Origin: Cedecea lapagei
GTDB taxonomy: Bacteria > Pseudomonadota > Gammaproteobacteria > Enterobacterales > Enterobacteriaceae
DNA length: 64,000 nt
Assembly: GCF_900635955.1 (NCBI RefSeq)
Contig: NZ_LR134201.1
Coordinates: forward strand, 4,650,001-4,714,000
Direction: 5' to 3'
Numbering within the stretch: position 1 is the first letter of the stretch; each line of letters opens with the position of its first letter. The notes under the pieces were generated by a model. It saw nothing but the letters and a program-made list of their open reading frames with translations. It had not been told where the DNA came from and searched no databases. This document shows positions 17,734 to 26,869 of the stretch, piece after piece. A program made the translations under genes and the position numbers.

Positions 17734-18702
17734 TTACTGGCGGGCCGCATCTTCCAGCGCTTTGTGGATAACCGAAGAGAGCTCCGCCACGTCGAACTTG
17801 GCGACATAGCCGTTGGCGCCGACTTTACGCACGTGATCTTCGTTGGCGCTGCCGGAAAGGGAAGAGTGGATCACTACCGGGATATGCTTCAGCGTAGGCT
17901 CGGTTTTGATATTGCGGGTCAGGGTAAAACCGTCCATCTCCGGCATCTCGATGTCGGTCAGCACCAGGCCAATTTTATCGGTGATCGGCGTGCCGGAGGC
18001 TTTTGCATCGGCGGCGATGACTTTGATTTTTTCCCATGCTTCCAGCCCTGTAGCGTGCATGATGGCCGGAATCCCCATCCCCTTCAGCCCCTGCTCCAGC
18101 ATCGAACGTGCGACTTTGGAATCTTCGGCAACGATAGCCACCGCGCCGGGCTTCAGAGTATAGGTTTTCTCTTCGATGGCCGCGATATTCACATCCCTGC
18201 CGGACGGAATGATGTCATAGAGGATCTGCTCCACGTCCAGCACCAGCGCCAGGTCTTTGCCGGTCAGCGGATCGTCAATATTAGCGATGCTGGTGATATT
18301 GCGGCTGCTGACCCCGGCTTCGGCGGCATGTACCTGGCTCCAGTCGAGGCGAATAATATTCTCCACGGATTCCACGGCAAAAGCCTGCGTGCTGCGGGCA
18401 TATTCGGTGATCAGTAATAAATTTAAGCCGGTGGTGGGCGTGCAGCCGGTCACGGCAGGCAGGTCGATAACCGGGATTATCTGGTCACGAATGTTGGCCA
18501 TTCCGAGCAGCGGCGACTCCATGCCTGCGGCACGGTTAATCTTCGGCATCGGGACAATCTCACGCAGCTTAAAGACGTTGATACCGTACAGCTCGGACTT
18601 GCTGTCGTGCTGGCCTGTGCCTAAACGGAACAGCAGAAGCTCGAACTTGTTGGATAACGCCAGGTTGGCCCTTTCATCGATATCTTTCTGAAAACTATCC
18701 AT
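17734..18702 (-). CDS. cheV: Chemotaxis coupling protein CheV
   Basis: CheV (322 aa) joins an N-terminal CheW-like domain (about 10-165, with YGINVFKLREIVPMPKI) to a C-terminal receiver domain (about 185-310). It couples chemoreceptors to CheA and its phosphorylation tunes adaptation. The phospho-acceptor is Asp250 in LVLTDIEMPEMDGF, with the acidic pair in VAEDSKVARS and the conserved Lys in GYVAKFD. E. coli K-12 lacks cheV while Salmonella and other motile enterics have it. A sigma-28-type -10 lies 64 bases upstream. It is monocistronic and close to a chemoreceptor gene at 19930. Confidence 0.95.
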   Translation of the reverse strand: MDSFQKDIDERANLALSNKFELLLFRLGTGQHDSKSELYGINVFKLREIVPMPKINRAAGMESPLLGMANIRDQIIPVIDLPAVTGCTPTTGLNLLLITEYARSTQAFAVESVENIIRLDWSQVHAAEAGVSSRNITSIANIDDPLTGKDLALVLDVEQILYDIIPSGRDVNIAAIEEKTYTLKPGAVAIVAEDSKVARSMLEQGLKGMGIPAIMHATGLEAWEKIKVIAADAKASGTPITDKIGLVLTDIEMPEMDGFTLTRNIKTEPTLKHIPVVIHSSLSGSANEDHVRKVGANGYVAKFDVAELSSVIHKALEDAARQ

Positions 18703-18765
18703 CTTAACCTCAAGTGATAACCCGGCCTAAGAACCCAACCGTACGGAGTGAATGCTCTGCATAGG

Positions 18766-18773
18766 TTATCGGC
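18766..18773 (-). promoter_or_regulatory. Possible sigma-28 (FliA) -10 element for cheV
   Basis: GCCGATAA, read on the minus strand and followed by CC, is an exact match to the flagellar class 3 -10 sequence 64 bases upstream of cheV. The -35 position does not hold a convincing TAAA, so the call rests on the -10 and on the nature of the gene. Confidence 0.5.
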
Positions 18774-19319
18774 AGCAAAAGAAAAAAATGGAGGGGGCGA
18801 AAGAATATTTTATCCGGCGTATTTTAATGAAATTAATAGAGCGATGAGCATTAATAACTTAACGATATTTCCTCAATAAATGTTATGGCCCAAAAACGGA
18901 CTGGTTTTATATTGGGAGCGTATTAAGAAAATTCAGTGCTGATTATAAGTCAGAGGATTAACTCCAAAGAGTTAGTTTCTTTTAAGTTCTATAATAAACA
19001 GGTTGATAGCCTTGTTTTTGGTGTTAAATTCTAATTTTTTGTCTATTTTGGTTTTTTATTTTGATGTAATAAATCATGTCTATTTTTTAGTTTAAATCTC
19101 TGAATGTGTTGTGTTTTTTGTGTTTTTATTCTGCGGAACTGGCTTAGTTTTTGTTATAGTTCTTTTTCGTTGTTTCTGTAGCGCCGTTATAACCATAAGC
19201 CTGGTATGTTGAAAGCATTATTTGCAGGCTTATAATTACCTTAAAATAAATATGGCTTATACGAAATAAACGGACGTGTTCCCACGAGAGTTGGTTTACT
19301 TTTTTATGAGCGTAAAAAC
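18774..19319. other. AT-rich stretch without a recognised gene
   Basis: About 545 bases between the cheV promoter and the winged-helix regulator are strongly AT-rich, with many T runs (around 19010-19170). No ORF with a good start is present. It probably holds the promoter of the regulator and may be curved or H-NS-bound DNA, which is inference from composition only. Confidence 0.6.
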
Positions 19320-19724
19320 ATGTGCTATAAATTATACGGATTTATAATTGGAAAAGAAATTCACTTTGATATTAAGCACAGAAGAATTTATCGCATCCCT
19401 TATTGTGGAACGGCAAATAGCTATATATCTGGATCGGTTACGCTAAGAGAAACTATGCATATGCTATTTGTTTATTTGCTTCTGCGCCATAATCACAAGT
19501 TCGTTAGTAAAGAAGAGCTCATGGTTAACATCTGGGAAGGAAATAATCTTATTCCCTCTACACAGCGATTGTGGCAGGTTATAAATAATCTTAATAAAAA
19601 ATTAGAGCTCTTAGGTTTACCCGCTAATTTCATCCATAATGTGAAAGGAAGAGGCTATTCCATCCGCTATGATGAAATTACGCCACTCTATTATAGAGTG
19701 AGTGAAGCTCCGCACTCACTCTGA
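19320..19724 (+). CDS. Winged-helix DNA-binding protein (Trans_reg_C / CadC-ToxR type)
   Basis: This 134-aa protein is not a known named gene. Residues about 35-125 fit the OmpR/PhoB-type winged helix: RETMHMLFVYLLLRHNHKF (helix 1), VSKEELMVNIW (helix 2), TQRLWQVINNLNKKLEL (recognition helix) and the wing HNVKGRGYSIR. There is no receiver domain and no membrane helix, unlike CadC or ToxR, so it may be a stand-alone regulator or a truncated relative. The gene and its upstream region are AT-rich compared with the rest of the window, suggesting transfer. An inverted repeat overlaps its 3' end and a strong terminator follows. Confidence 0.7.
   Translation: MCYKLYGFIIGKEIHFDIKHRRIYRIPYCGTANSYISGSVTLRETMHMLFVYLLLRHNHKFVSKEELMVNIWEGNNLIPSTQRLWQVINNLNKKLELLGLPANFIHNVKGRGYSIRYDEITPLYYRVSEAPHSL
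19695..19722. repeat. Inverted repeat over the 3' end of the winged-helix gene
   Basis: AGAGTGAGTG and CACTCACTCT are perfect 10-base inverted arms separated by 8 bases, ending at the stop codon. No T-run follows directly, so an mRNA-stabilising or operator role is as likely as termination. Confidence 0.55.
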
Positions 19725-19782
19725 AATTAATAAGGAGTTGCTTCATATTCTGGATAAGTGATGTCAATTCAGAATAACACTT

Positions 19783-19812
19783 CCTGGGCAGTTTGCTGTC
19801 CAGGTTTTTTTT
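19783..19812 (+). terminator. Terminator after the winged-helix gene
   Basis: CCTGGGCAG-TTTG-CTGTCCAGG (one mismatch) is followed by eight T. It isolates the regulator from the downstream chemoreceptor gene. Confidence 0.88.
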
Positions 19813-19929
19813 GGTTTTTTATCCAGTTTCGTTAACGTTGATGTTGCACTCAGCGTATCTCCCGCGCGATTAATGCATCAATATACATAAATACGTACCT
19901 TTGGCGTGCAGCCAATAGTGGAAGGGTAT

Positions 19930-21861
19930 ATGAGTTTTTATAACTATTTTTTAAATCTGAAAGTGGGTAAGAAATTATTAATTGGCTTTTGTGGCGCCAT
20001 CATGATCACGCTGCTGATAGCAATAGCAGGCGTGGTGAGTTTAAAAAGCATCCAGGATAGAGTCGCGAAAAGTACATTAAGCGTAGAGTTGCTAAACGTT
20101 CTTAATGAAGCACGTCTGAACAGAACGAATTATGAGTATTCCCATCAGGCACGCTATCTGGAAAAAGATAGCCAGTCTATTGATAAAATGATGGATATTA
20201 TTGAGCGTTTAAAAAAACGTAGCTGGTCCGTGGAGGGTTTTGATGCTCTGCAGAAAACAGACGATACCCTTGCCGGGTATATTAAAGAACGAACCCCTTT
20301 TTTAGCCGCGCTGGAAGAAAAACAAAAAAACTTTGTCTTATTAAATTCCCGGGGAGCGTATGAAAAGTCCCAGCACGCCTCCAGGCTAAGCCAAAGTGGT
20401 GAGCTGGACATGGCAAACAAACTTCAGGTTTCTCAACTGGCGTTTATCCTGAATGATGTTGATTCGCTTATGGGGGACTACCGGGCGCGGCCGACGGCAG
20501 ACCTGGAGCAAAAAATTGAGCATTTACTTACCGCAGGCGTTCATTCTTCACAGCAGCTTATTTCCACCCTGCCGCTGACGGAGAGAGCATGGCTGGAAGA
20601 GGGCATTAAAGAGCTGCAAACATATGCAGTTGAACTCCCCCTCTATCTTGAGGCGGACAAATATCAGCGTGCCAGGTCAGAGCAGCTGGATGTTGCGGCC
20701 GGTAACGTCACGCTGAGGATTAATGAACTTCTGGCGCTGCAGCAGCAGGGAGTCGAAAGTCGGGTTGTTTCAGCGGAAAGAGTAATGATCGTTGTTACCC
20801 TGGCCGGCATTCTGTTCAGTATTGCAATGGCCACAGGGATTGCTCGCTCCATCACCCAACCGCTTCACCAAACCCTTGAGCTTGCGGAGCAGATTGCCAG
20901 CGGCGATCTCACCAGAAGCCTGACAAGCCGTCATCGGGATGAGCCGGGATTATTGATGCAGGCCGTTGCGAAGATGAATGCTAATCTGCAAGAAATCATC
21001 CTGAAGGTGCGGGACGGGGTCGACAGCATAGCCCGCTCGTCCTCGGAAATTGCCGCCGGTAACCTGGACCTATCCAGCAGAACCGAGCAGCAATCCGCGG
21101 CGGTAATCGAAACGGCTGCCAGTATGGAAGAGCTGACCTCTACTGTGGCCCTTAATGCTGAAAATGCGAGGCATGCCCGTCAGCTGGCGGAAAAAGCGGC
21201 TAACAACACGGGCGAAGGGAGCCAGCTATCTCAGCAGGTGATTAATACCATGAAAAGCGTGCGCTCCAGTTCACACCGCATTTCTGAAATCACCTCGGTC
21301 ATTAACAGTATTGCTTTTCAGACCAACATCCTGGCGCTAAATGCGGCGGTTGAGGCTGCCCGAGCCGGCGATCAGGGAAAAGGCTTTGCGGTCGTTGCTG
21401 GGGAAGTGCGAAGCCTTGCCCAGCGTAGTGCGAACTCGGCCAAAGAAATCGAGTCTCTTATTCAGGAGTCTGTCGCCGAAGTGGATAGCGGTTTCCGTCT
21501 GGTAGAAAGGGCTGGCGTCGTTATGGGGGACATCGAGGGCTCGGTGATACAGGTGCGCGACATCATGAGTGAAATTGCTGCCGCTACGGAAGAACAAAGC
21601 AATGGCATCGCTCAAATTGCCCTGGCGATGGCGGAAATGGACACCACTACGCAACAAAATGCCGCATTGGTGGAAGAGTCTTCCGCTGCAGCTTCTTCGC
21701 TTGAAGATCAGGCCGTTGAACTGGAAAAGGTGGTCTCCATTTTCCGTATCAACAAGAATTATCAAGAGAAGCAGCCTGCAGCGAGCTTGATACGCAGTAG
21801 CGTAGCGACGCAGCCAAAATCTCCCGTAAACGACGCTTCTGGGGACTGGACAAGTTTCTGA
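19930..21861 (+). CDS. Methyl-accepting chemotaxis protein with a long periplasmic helical sensor domain
   Basis: This chemoreceptor is 643 aa. TM1 is at about 17-38, a long periplasmic all-helical region of about 245 residues follows, then TM2 at about 284-305. HAMP comes next (ITQPLHQTLELAEQIASGDLT), then the methylation and signalling helices. The hairpin tip QTNILALNAAVEAARAG near residue 465 is the CheA/CheW contact. The sensor is longer than the 150-160 residue four-helix bundle of Tar/Tsr and resembles the helical bimodular type, so the ligand is unknown. It ends in DWTSF, a variant of the NWETF pentapeptide that tethers CheR/CheB. The start chosen is ATG 19930 after GGAAGGG; an in-frame ATG-like codon lies 8 codons upstream. 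cheV is nearby on the other strand. Confidence 0.92.
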   Translation: MSFYNYFLNLKVGKKLLIGFCGAIMITLLIAIAGVVSLKSIQDRVAKSTLSVELLNVLNEARLNRTNYEYSHQARYLEKDSQSIDKMMDIIERLKKRSWSVEGFDALQKTDDTLAGYIKERTPFLAALEEKQKNFVLLNSRGAYEKSQHASRLSQSGELDMANKLQVSQLAFILNDVDSLMGDYRARPTADLEQKIEHLLTAGVHSSQQLISTLPLTERAWLEEGIKELQTYAVELPLYLEADKYQRARSEQLDVAAGNVTLRINELLALQQQGVESRVVSAERVMIVVTLAGILFSIAMATGIARSITQPLHQTLELAEQIASGDLTRSLTSRHRDEPGLLMQAVAKMNANLQEIILKVRDGVDSIARSSSEIAAGNLDLSSRTEQQSAAVIETAASMEELTSTVALNAENARHARQLAEKAANNTGEGSQLSQQVINTMKSVRSSSHRISEITSVINSIAFQTNILALNAAVEAARAGDQGKGFAVVAGEVRSLAQRSANSAKEIESLIQESVAEVDSGFRLVERAGVVMGDIEGSVIQVRDIMSEIAAATEEQSNGIAQIALAMAEMDTTTQQNAALVEESSAAASSLEDQAVELEKVVSIFRINKNYQEKQPAASLIRSSVATQPKSPVNDASGDWTSF

Positions 21862-21872
21862 CTCAGCTAAAC

Positions 21873-21892
21873 CGAGGGCTTTTAAGCCCTCG
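21873..21892. terminator. Hairpin between the chemoreceptor and yajD
   Basis: CGAGGGCTT / AAGCCCTCG is a perfect stem in the 36-base gap between convergent genes. T-runs are short on both strands, so termination is probable but not certain. Confidence 0.55.
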
Positions 21893-21897
21893 TTAAC

Positions 21898-22242
21898 TTA
21901 GCGCTTGTTGAGCATCGCTTTTAGGTCGGCAAACGGATTGTATGTCGCTTCACCTACGTCCTTTTGCGCATCTTCTCCGGCAATCACCGTGGAGCCATAA
22001 AGGTCTGCTTCGGTGTATTTCGAATGCTCATGATCGTGACAGTACAGGCATAAAAGCTCCCAATTGCTGCCATCTTCCGGATTATTGGTGTGATCGTGAT
22101 CCATATGGTGAACGGTCAGCTCACGCAGATTGGAATAAACAAACTCGCGCGAGCAGCGTCCGCATACCCACGGGAAAAGCTTTAGCGCCTTTTCGCGATA
22201 GCCGCTCTCCAGCCGCGTATAGTTTTTGGGGATAATCGCCAT
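21898..22242 (-). CDS. yajD: HNH endonuclease-family protein YajD
   Basis: YajD (114 aa; 115 in E. coli) is a small HNH-domain protein of unknown role. The zinc/HNH features are CGRCSREF, LTVHHMDHDHTNNPEDGSNW and LLCLYCHDHEH. The match to E. coli YajD is near-complete along the length, which makes the identity secure. In E. coli it lies near tsx, so its place between a chemoreceptor and fhlA is a different context. It may be a remnant of older gene order. Confidence 0.93.
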   Translation of the reverse strand: MAIIPKNYTRLESGYREKALKLFPWVCGRCSREFVYSNLRELTVHHMDHDHTNNPEDGSNWELLCLYCHDHEHSKYTEADLYGSTVIAGEDAQKDVGEATYNPFADLKAMLNKR

Positions 22243-22286
22243 AGTTCAGGTTCCGGACAAAAAGTAGAGTTATCCCCAGTTTCCGG

Positions 22287-24371
22287 CTAAAGCGCCTCTT
22301 TATCAATCCCCAGACGCTTCATTCGTGATAGTAACGTCGTACGCTTCAGCCCTAAACGCTGAGCCGCACCTCGTGGGCCGGCGACCACGCCGTTGGCCTC
22401 TTTCAGCACGCGCAGGATACGCTGGTACTCGTCTTCGTCTTCGCGCTCCTCTTCTGCCATAGCCGGAACAAAATGGCGTTCGGTCAACGGACGGGAGTCC
22501 ACTTCCGGCAGCGAAAGTTGCAGAACGCTGCCGCGCGTCAGCAATACCGCCCGCTCAATCACGTTTTCCAGCTCACGTACGTTACCCGGCCACTCCATAC
22601 GGCTCAGGGCGCGCAGCGTTTCCGCCGGAATACTGTCGATATTGCGGTTGAGGCGGCGGGCGATTTTAAAGGTAAGGGATTTGACCAGCAGCGGAATATC
22701 TTCCGGGCGCTCGCGCAGCGGCGGCAGAGTGATGGGAAAAACGTTCAGTCGGTAATAAAGATCGCTGCGGAATTCGCGGTTGGCTACCATCTCCTTCAGG
22801 TTGCGGTTAGTGGCGGCGATCAGGCGCACGTCCACTTCCTGAACCTTATTACTGCCGAGGCGCTCAAACTCCTGCTCCTGAAGCACGCGCAGCAACTTAG
22901 GCTGAAGCTCGAGCGGCATATCGCCAACTTCGTCCAGGAACAGCGAGCTTTTATCCGCCAGTTCAAAGCGGCCGATGCGTTGATTATTCGCTCCGGTAAA
23001 GGCGCCGCGCTCGTGGCCGAAGAGATCGCTCTCCAGCAGCCCGGCGGGCATCGCCGCGCAGTTGATCTTCACCATTCGACGGTTATTGCGCTCGCTAAGG
23101 TTATGGATTGCCCGGGCAATCAGCTCCTTACCGGTGCCGGTTTCGCCGAGGATCAACACCGTACTGTTGCTGCTGGCGACCATCTCTACCTGTTTAAGCA
23201 CGACGGACATGGCCTCACCGCGCCCGATGATTTCGCCAAAATTGCTGTCGACGTTATTTATTTGCTCGGTGAGATAGAGATTTTCATCCACCAGATTCTC
23301 TTTCAGGCGGTTGATTTCCTGGTAGGCGAGGGCGTTATCTACCGCAATCGCGATGCGCTCGGCAATCTGGCGCAGCAGCTTTAAGTTCGCTGGCGTAAAA
23401 CCGTGTTCACTGCACCGGGCAAGCTTCAGCACACCGAGCATATTGTTGCCGAACTTCAGCGGCAGCAGGCAAAGCATCTGCGGCTTATTGTCCCACATCT
23501 CAAGCAGCATTCGCTCATACGGTGCCAGAGTGTCGCCGGGGCAGAGGTTGAGCAGCAGCATTTCCCCGCTTTTAAAGACCCGCTCGGAGAGCGTGCCGGC
23601 CTCGAGGACGTCGCTTTGATCGTGAATCGGCGAGGCTTCATCAACAAAGTGGGTGGAGTAGAGCGTGAGCCGCGACTTGCGGCTGCTTCTCAGCACAATG
23701 CTGATGGAGTCGATGGCGAAGTGGTAATGAATTTCGCGGGCAATCTCGCTTATCAGCTCGTCCAGATCCAGCTTCGACAGCACGGCGTTGGTGACGGCGA
23801 CCAGAATTCGAAAGTCGTCGCGTTCGCGGCACAGCAGTTGGTGATCGTGGCTCGAATTAAGCCGCGTCTGGATCTGTTCGGCTACCAGGCCCACGATCTG
23901 CGCCAGCGTGTGGAGGCGATTAAGCTCTTTTTCGCTCCAGGCATCCGCCCTGTCGCGAATAAACTCGCAGCCGCCGAAAATTTTCCCTTCGGAGGCCAGC
24001 GGCAGCAGGCAGTAGCGGCCAAAAGGAGCGTACAGCTCAAGATCAGCCAGCTGCGGCCAGGTTTCATCAAACTCCTGCTGGCTGCAAATTAGCGCCTCCG
24101 GACGCGACAGCATGCGTCGTACCGGGCCGTTAGCCAGCGCCATTTCATCTTCGTAATGCAACACTTTGCCGTGTTTATCCTGACCATAAAAGCTCACCCT
24201 CTGGTGGAGGGGATGGTAAAGCAGGATGTTAACGCGGTCGGCCAGCGCGCCCTGTTTCACCTGCTGCGTCAGGCTTCTGGCGAGTTCGTTGAGATCGGGC
24301 AGCTGCAGCAGCGTCCGGGTAATATCAAATATCCCCTGCTGCCCGAGATCGCTCATCGGCGTGTATGACAT
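22287..24371 (-). CDS. fhlA: Formate hydrogenlyase transcriptional activator FhlA
   Basis: FhlA (694 aa; 692 in E. coli) is the sigma-54 activator that senses formate and switches on hyc, hyp and hydN-fdhF. The N-terminal region (1-380) holds two GAF-like sensor domains. The AAA+ domain has Walker A GETGTGKE (409-416), the sigma-54 contact loop GAFTGA (456-461) and Walker B SLFLDEVGDM. A C-terminal Fis-type helix-turn-helix (GAAQRLGLKRTTLLSRMKRL) binds the enhancers. ATG 24371 (MSYTPMSDLG) fits homology; the longer frame to 24506 enters the intergenic region. It is separated from hypE by 109 bases, so it could have its own promoter and also be read through from hyp. Confidence 0.97.
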   Translation of the reverse strand: MSYTPMSDLGQQGIFDITRTLLQLPDLNELARSLTQQVKQGALADRVNILLYHPLHQRVSFYGQDKHGKVLHYEDEMALANGPVRRMLSRPEALICSQQEFDETWPQLADLELYAPFGRYCLLPLASEGKIFGGCEFIRDRADAWSEKELNRLHTLAQIVGLVAEQIQTRLNSSHDHQLLCRERDDFRILVAVTNAVLSKLDLDELISEIAREIHYHFAIDSISIVLRSSRKSRLTLYSTHFVDEASPIHDQSDVLEAGTLSERVFKSGEMLLLNLCPGDTLAPYERMLLEMWDNKPQMLCLLPLKFGNNMLGVLKLARCSEHGFTPANLKLLRQIAERIAIAVDNALAYQEINRLKENLVDENLYLTEQINNVDSNFGEIIGRGEAMSVVLKQVEMVASSNSTVLILGETGTGKELIARAIHNLSERNNRRMVKINCAAMPAGLLESDLFGHERGAFTGANNQRIGRFELADKSSLFLDEVGDMPLELQPKLLRVLQEQEFERLGSNKVQEVDVRLIAATNRNLKEMVANREFRSDLYYRLNVFPITLPPLRERPEDIPLLVKSLTFKIARRLNRNIDSIPAETLRALSRMEWPGNVRELENVIERAVLLTRGSVLQLSLPEVDSRPLTERHFVPAMAEEEREDEDEYQRILRVLKEANGVVAGPRGAAQRLGLKRTTLLSRMKRLGIDKEAL

Positions 24372-24480
24372 TTTTGCTTTCCATTGAAATGCCCCGCGGC
24401 GGGCGCAGGGCGAAAAGATTTTATTAATATAAATATTTTTTAAGTTTAGTCGGCGTGAGGTGATTGCATACTGGTGCAGG

Positions 24481-25491
24481 TCAACAAATGCGCGGTAAGG
24501 GCTCAAAATGCGGCAGGTCGAGGGTGCGTTTTACGCCATAAAGCCCCGTCACGCGTACGCCTTTCCGTTCAACCACTTCCCCTATTATCGCAGCCTGTTT
24601 GCCGCAGGTATGCTGCTGCAAAGCGAGCAGCACAGCCGGTGCAGACTCGGGGGATACGGCAATCACCAGCTTGCCTTCATTAGCAAAATTTAACGCATCA
24701 AGCCCAAGCAGCTCACAGACTCCGCGCACCGCCGGGTTCAGCGGCAGCTGGTTTTCGATAATTTCCATGCCGCAGCCGCTGGTGGCGGAAAACTCATGCA
24801 GAACGGCGTTTACCCCGCCTCGCGTGGCATCCCGCAATGCTTTTACGCCGGGGATTTGAAGCAGCGGGGCAATCATCGGCGTCAGCACCGCGCAGTCGCT
24901 CTGCAGGTCGCCGTCCAGGCCAAGCTTCTCGCGCAGGTTAAGAATGGTTGCGCCGTGGTCGCCGAGCGTGCCGCTGACGATGAGCAGATCCCCTGTTTTA
25001 ATCCGCGCCGCCCCCCAGTCAACACCGGCAGGAATAGCGCCGATCCCGGCGGTATTAATAAAGAGTTTGTCCGCTGCGCCGCGAGGTACGACCTTGGTGT
25101 CGCCGGTGACGATAGCGATATTGGCTGCCCGTAAGGCGTTTGCCATGCTGGCGACCACTCGTTCCAGAGTGTCGAACGGTAGCCCTTCTTCGAGGATAAA
25201 ACCGCACGACAGCCAGCATGGCGTAGCCCCGCTCACCGCGACGTCATTCGCCGTGCCGCAGACGGCGAGCTTGCCGATATCGCCGCCGGGGAAAAACAGC
25301 GGATCGATAACGTAGCTGTCGGTGGAGAACGCCAACCGGTCGCCGCCGGCGGTAAGCTCAGCCAGTGAAAGGCGGGCCTGATCTTCCTGCTCTGCCAGCC
25401 ACGGGTTATCAAAGGCCCGCATAAACAGGCTGCCGATCAGCTGCTGCATCGCCTGGCCGCCGCTGCCGTGGGCCAGTTCAACGGTTTTCAT
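24481..25491 (-). CDS. hypE: Hydrogenase maturation protein HypE (carbamoyl dehydratase)
   Basis: HypE (336 aa) receives a carbamoyl group from HypF on its C-terminal cysteine and dehydrates it to the cyanide ligand of the NiFe site. The sequence begins with ELAHGSGGQAMQQLI, typical of the PurM/HypE family ATP-binding start. It ends in PRIC, the conserved tail whose terminal Cys carries the thiocyanate. It overlaps the hypD stop by 4 bases (ATGA). Confidence 0.97.
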   Translation of the reverse strand: MKTVELAHGSGGQAMQQLIGSLFMRAFDNPWLAEQEDQARLSLAELTAGGDRLAFSTDSYVIDPLFFPGGDIGKLAVCGTANDVAVSGATPCWLSCGFILEEGLPFDTLERVVASMANALRAANIAIVTGDTKVVPRGAADKLFINTAGIGAIPAGVDWGAARIKTGDLLIVSGTLGDHGATILNLREKLGLDGDLQSDCAVLTPMIAPLLQIPGVKALRDATRGGVNAVLHEFSATSGCGMEIIENQLPLNPAVRGVCELLGLDALNFANEGKLVIAVSPESAPAVLLALQQHTCGKQAAIIGEVVERKGVRVTGLYGVKRTLDLPHFEPLPRIC

Positions 25492-26609
25492 ACTTCACAC
25501 TCCTGAGAACGGTACTGATACCACGCCGCGCAGGCTCCCTCGGAAGAGACCATCAGCGCGCCAAAGGCGTTTTGTGGGTTGCAGCCGCTGCCGAACAGCG
25601 GGCATTGCTGCGGCCTGCAGCGTCCGGTGAGCACGTCGCCGCAGCGGGCTTTCGGATCGTCGTAAACCTGCTGAGGTTTGGGCCGGAAGCGATCCTCTGC
25701 GTCAAACTGGCGATACGCCTCGGTTAGCTGCACCCCGGAATCGTGGATAACGCCCAGGCCGCGCCATTCGGCTTCGCCGCGCACGGTAAACACTTCGCGC
25801 ATCGCCTTTTGTGCCAGAAGGTTGCCCTCTTCCGGCACTACGCGGCGGTACTGGTTCTCCACCAGGCAACGCTGATTGATTTTTTGCTCCACCAGCATCA
25901 GCACGCCCTGCAGCAGATCCAGCGGCTCAAAACCGGCTACAACCAGCGGACGCTGGTACTCTGAAGCGATAAATTCGTAGGCTTCGGTGCCAATCACCAT
26001 GCTGACGTGCCCCGGCGCCAGGAGAGCGCCGATGCCGTTATCGGGCCTTGAAAGCAGGCTACGCAGCGTCGGGATCAGCGTGATGTGCTGACAGAAGAAA
26101 GAGAAGTTACCGATGCCCTGAGATTTTGCCTGTTGGAGGGCTATCGCCGTGGCGGGCATGGTGGTTTCGAAGCCGAGGCCGAAGAACACCACCTGGCGCT
26201 CCGGGTTCTGGCATGCAAGATTCAGGGCGTCCATGGGTGAGTAAATGACCCGGACATCCGCGCCGCGTGCCTTCGCCTGCATCAGCGAACCGGTTTTTCC
26301 CGGCACGCGCATCGCATCGCCAAAGGTGCAGAAAATCACTTCCGGGTGGCTGGCTATCTCAATGCAGCCGTCGATTCGGCCCATCGGCAGCACGCAAACC
26401 GGGCAGCCAGGGCCGTGAATAAACTCGATATTTTCCGGCAACAGCTGGTCGAGCCCAAATTTAAAAATAGCGTGGGTATGGCCGCCGCAAACCTCCATGA
26501 TGCGCAGCGGTCGCGCTGCCGTATTGTCCAGCAGCGGGGAGCGAGTTTTCAGCGTCTTAATCAGCTGCATCACCCGTTCAGGATCGCGATATTCGTCAAT
26601 ATAGCGCAT
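25488..26609 (-). CDS. hypD: Hydrogenase maturation protein HypD
   Basis: HypD (373 aa) is the iron-sulphur scaffold on which, together with HypC, the Fe(CN)2CO unit is built. Key motifs seen are CGGHTHAIFKFG (with the essential Cys near residue 41), FIHGPGCPVCV, and GFETTMPATA. The cysteine-rich C-terminus (CGDVLTGRCRPQQCPLFG) binds the 4Fe-4S cluster. The start overlaps the hypC stop by one base and the end overlaps hypE by four. Confidence 0.97.
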   Translation of the reverse strand: MRYIDEYRDPERVMQLIKTLKTRSPLLDNTAARPLRIMEVCGGHTHAIFKFGLDQLLPENIEFIHGPGCPVCVLPMGRIDGCIEIASHPEVIFCTFGDAMRVPGKTGSLMQAKARGADVRVIYSPMDALNLACQNPERQVVFFGLGFETTMPATAIALQQAKSQGIGNFSFFCQHITLIPTLRSLLSRPDNGIGALLAPGHVSMVIGTEAYEFIASEYQRPLVVAGFEPLDLLQGVLMLVEQKINQRCLVENQYRRVVPEEGNLLAQKAMREVFTVRGEAEWRGLGVIHDSGVQLTEAYRQFDAEDRFRPKPQQVYDDPKARCGDVLTGRCRPQQCPLFGSGCNPQNAFGALMVSSEGACAAWYQYRSQECEV

Positions 26610-26869
26610 CAGCGGGGATCCTCACCGTAGAGCAGCGCGCCGACGTCGGGCTCAACCTCGAACATGTTTTGCAGGGCATCAAGCGTGTCTCGCGCCTCGG
26701 CTTCGTCAATGATGCTCATGGCAAACCCAACATGAACCAGCACCCATTGCCCTACGGCGGCCTCGCCCACCAAAGTTAAATTGACGTCGCGCTGTACGCC
26801 GCAGACATCCACTTTCGCGCTGCCGTCGTCCAGCCGCTCGACTATCTGGCCGGGAATGCCTATGCACAT
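26609..26869 (-). CDS. hypC: Hydrogenase maturation chaperone HypC
   Basis: HypC (86 aa; 90 in E. coli) carries the iron unit from HypD to pre-HycE. The mature protein starts with the essential Cys2 in MCIGIPGQIV. The start is therefore ATG 26869, not the longer frame from 26896, whose extra nine codons lie within hypB. The gene overlaps the 3' end of hypB by 10 bases. GYG-type residues in VGQWVLVHVGFAM are typical of the OB fold. Confidence 0.95.
   Translation of the reverse strand: MCIGIPGQIVERLDDGSAKVDVCGVQRDVNLTLVGEAAVGQWVLVHVGFAMSIIDEAEARDTLDALQNMFEVEPDVGALLYGEDPR

Noticed and set aside
17577..17771. Small plus-strand frame between sodA and cheV
   Set aside because: It crosses the cheV terminator and has no ribosome site or family features.
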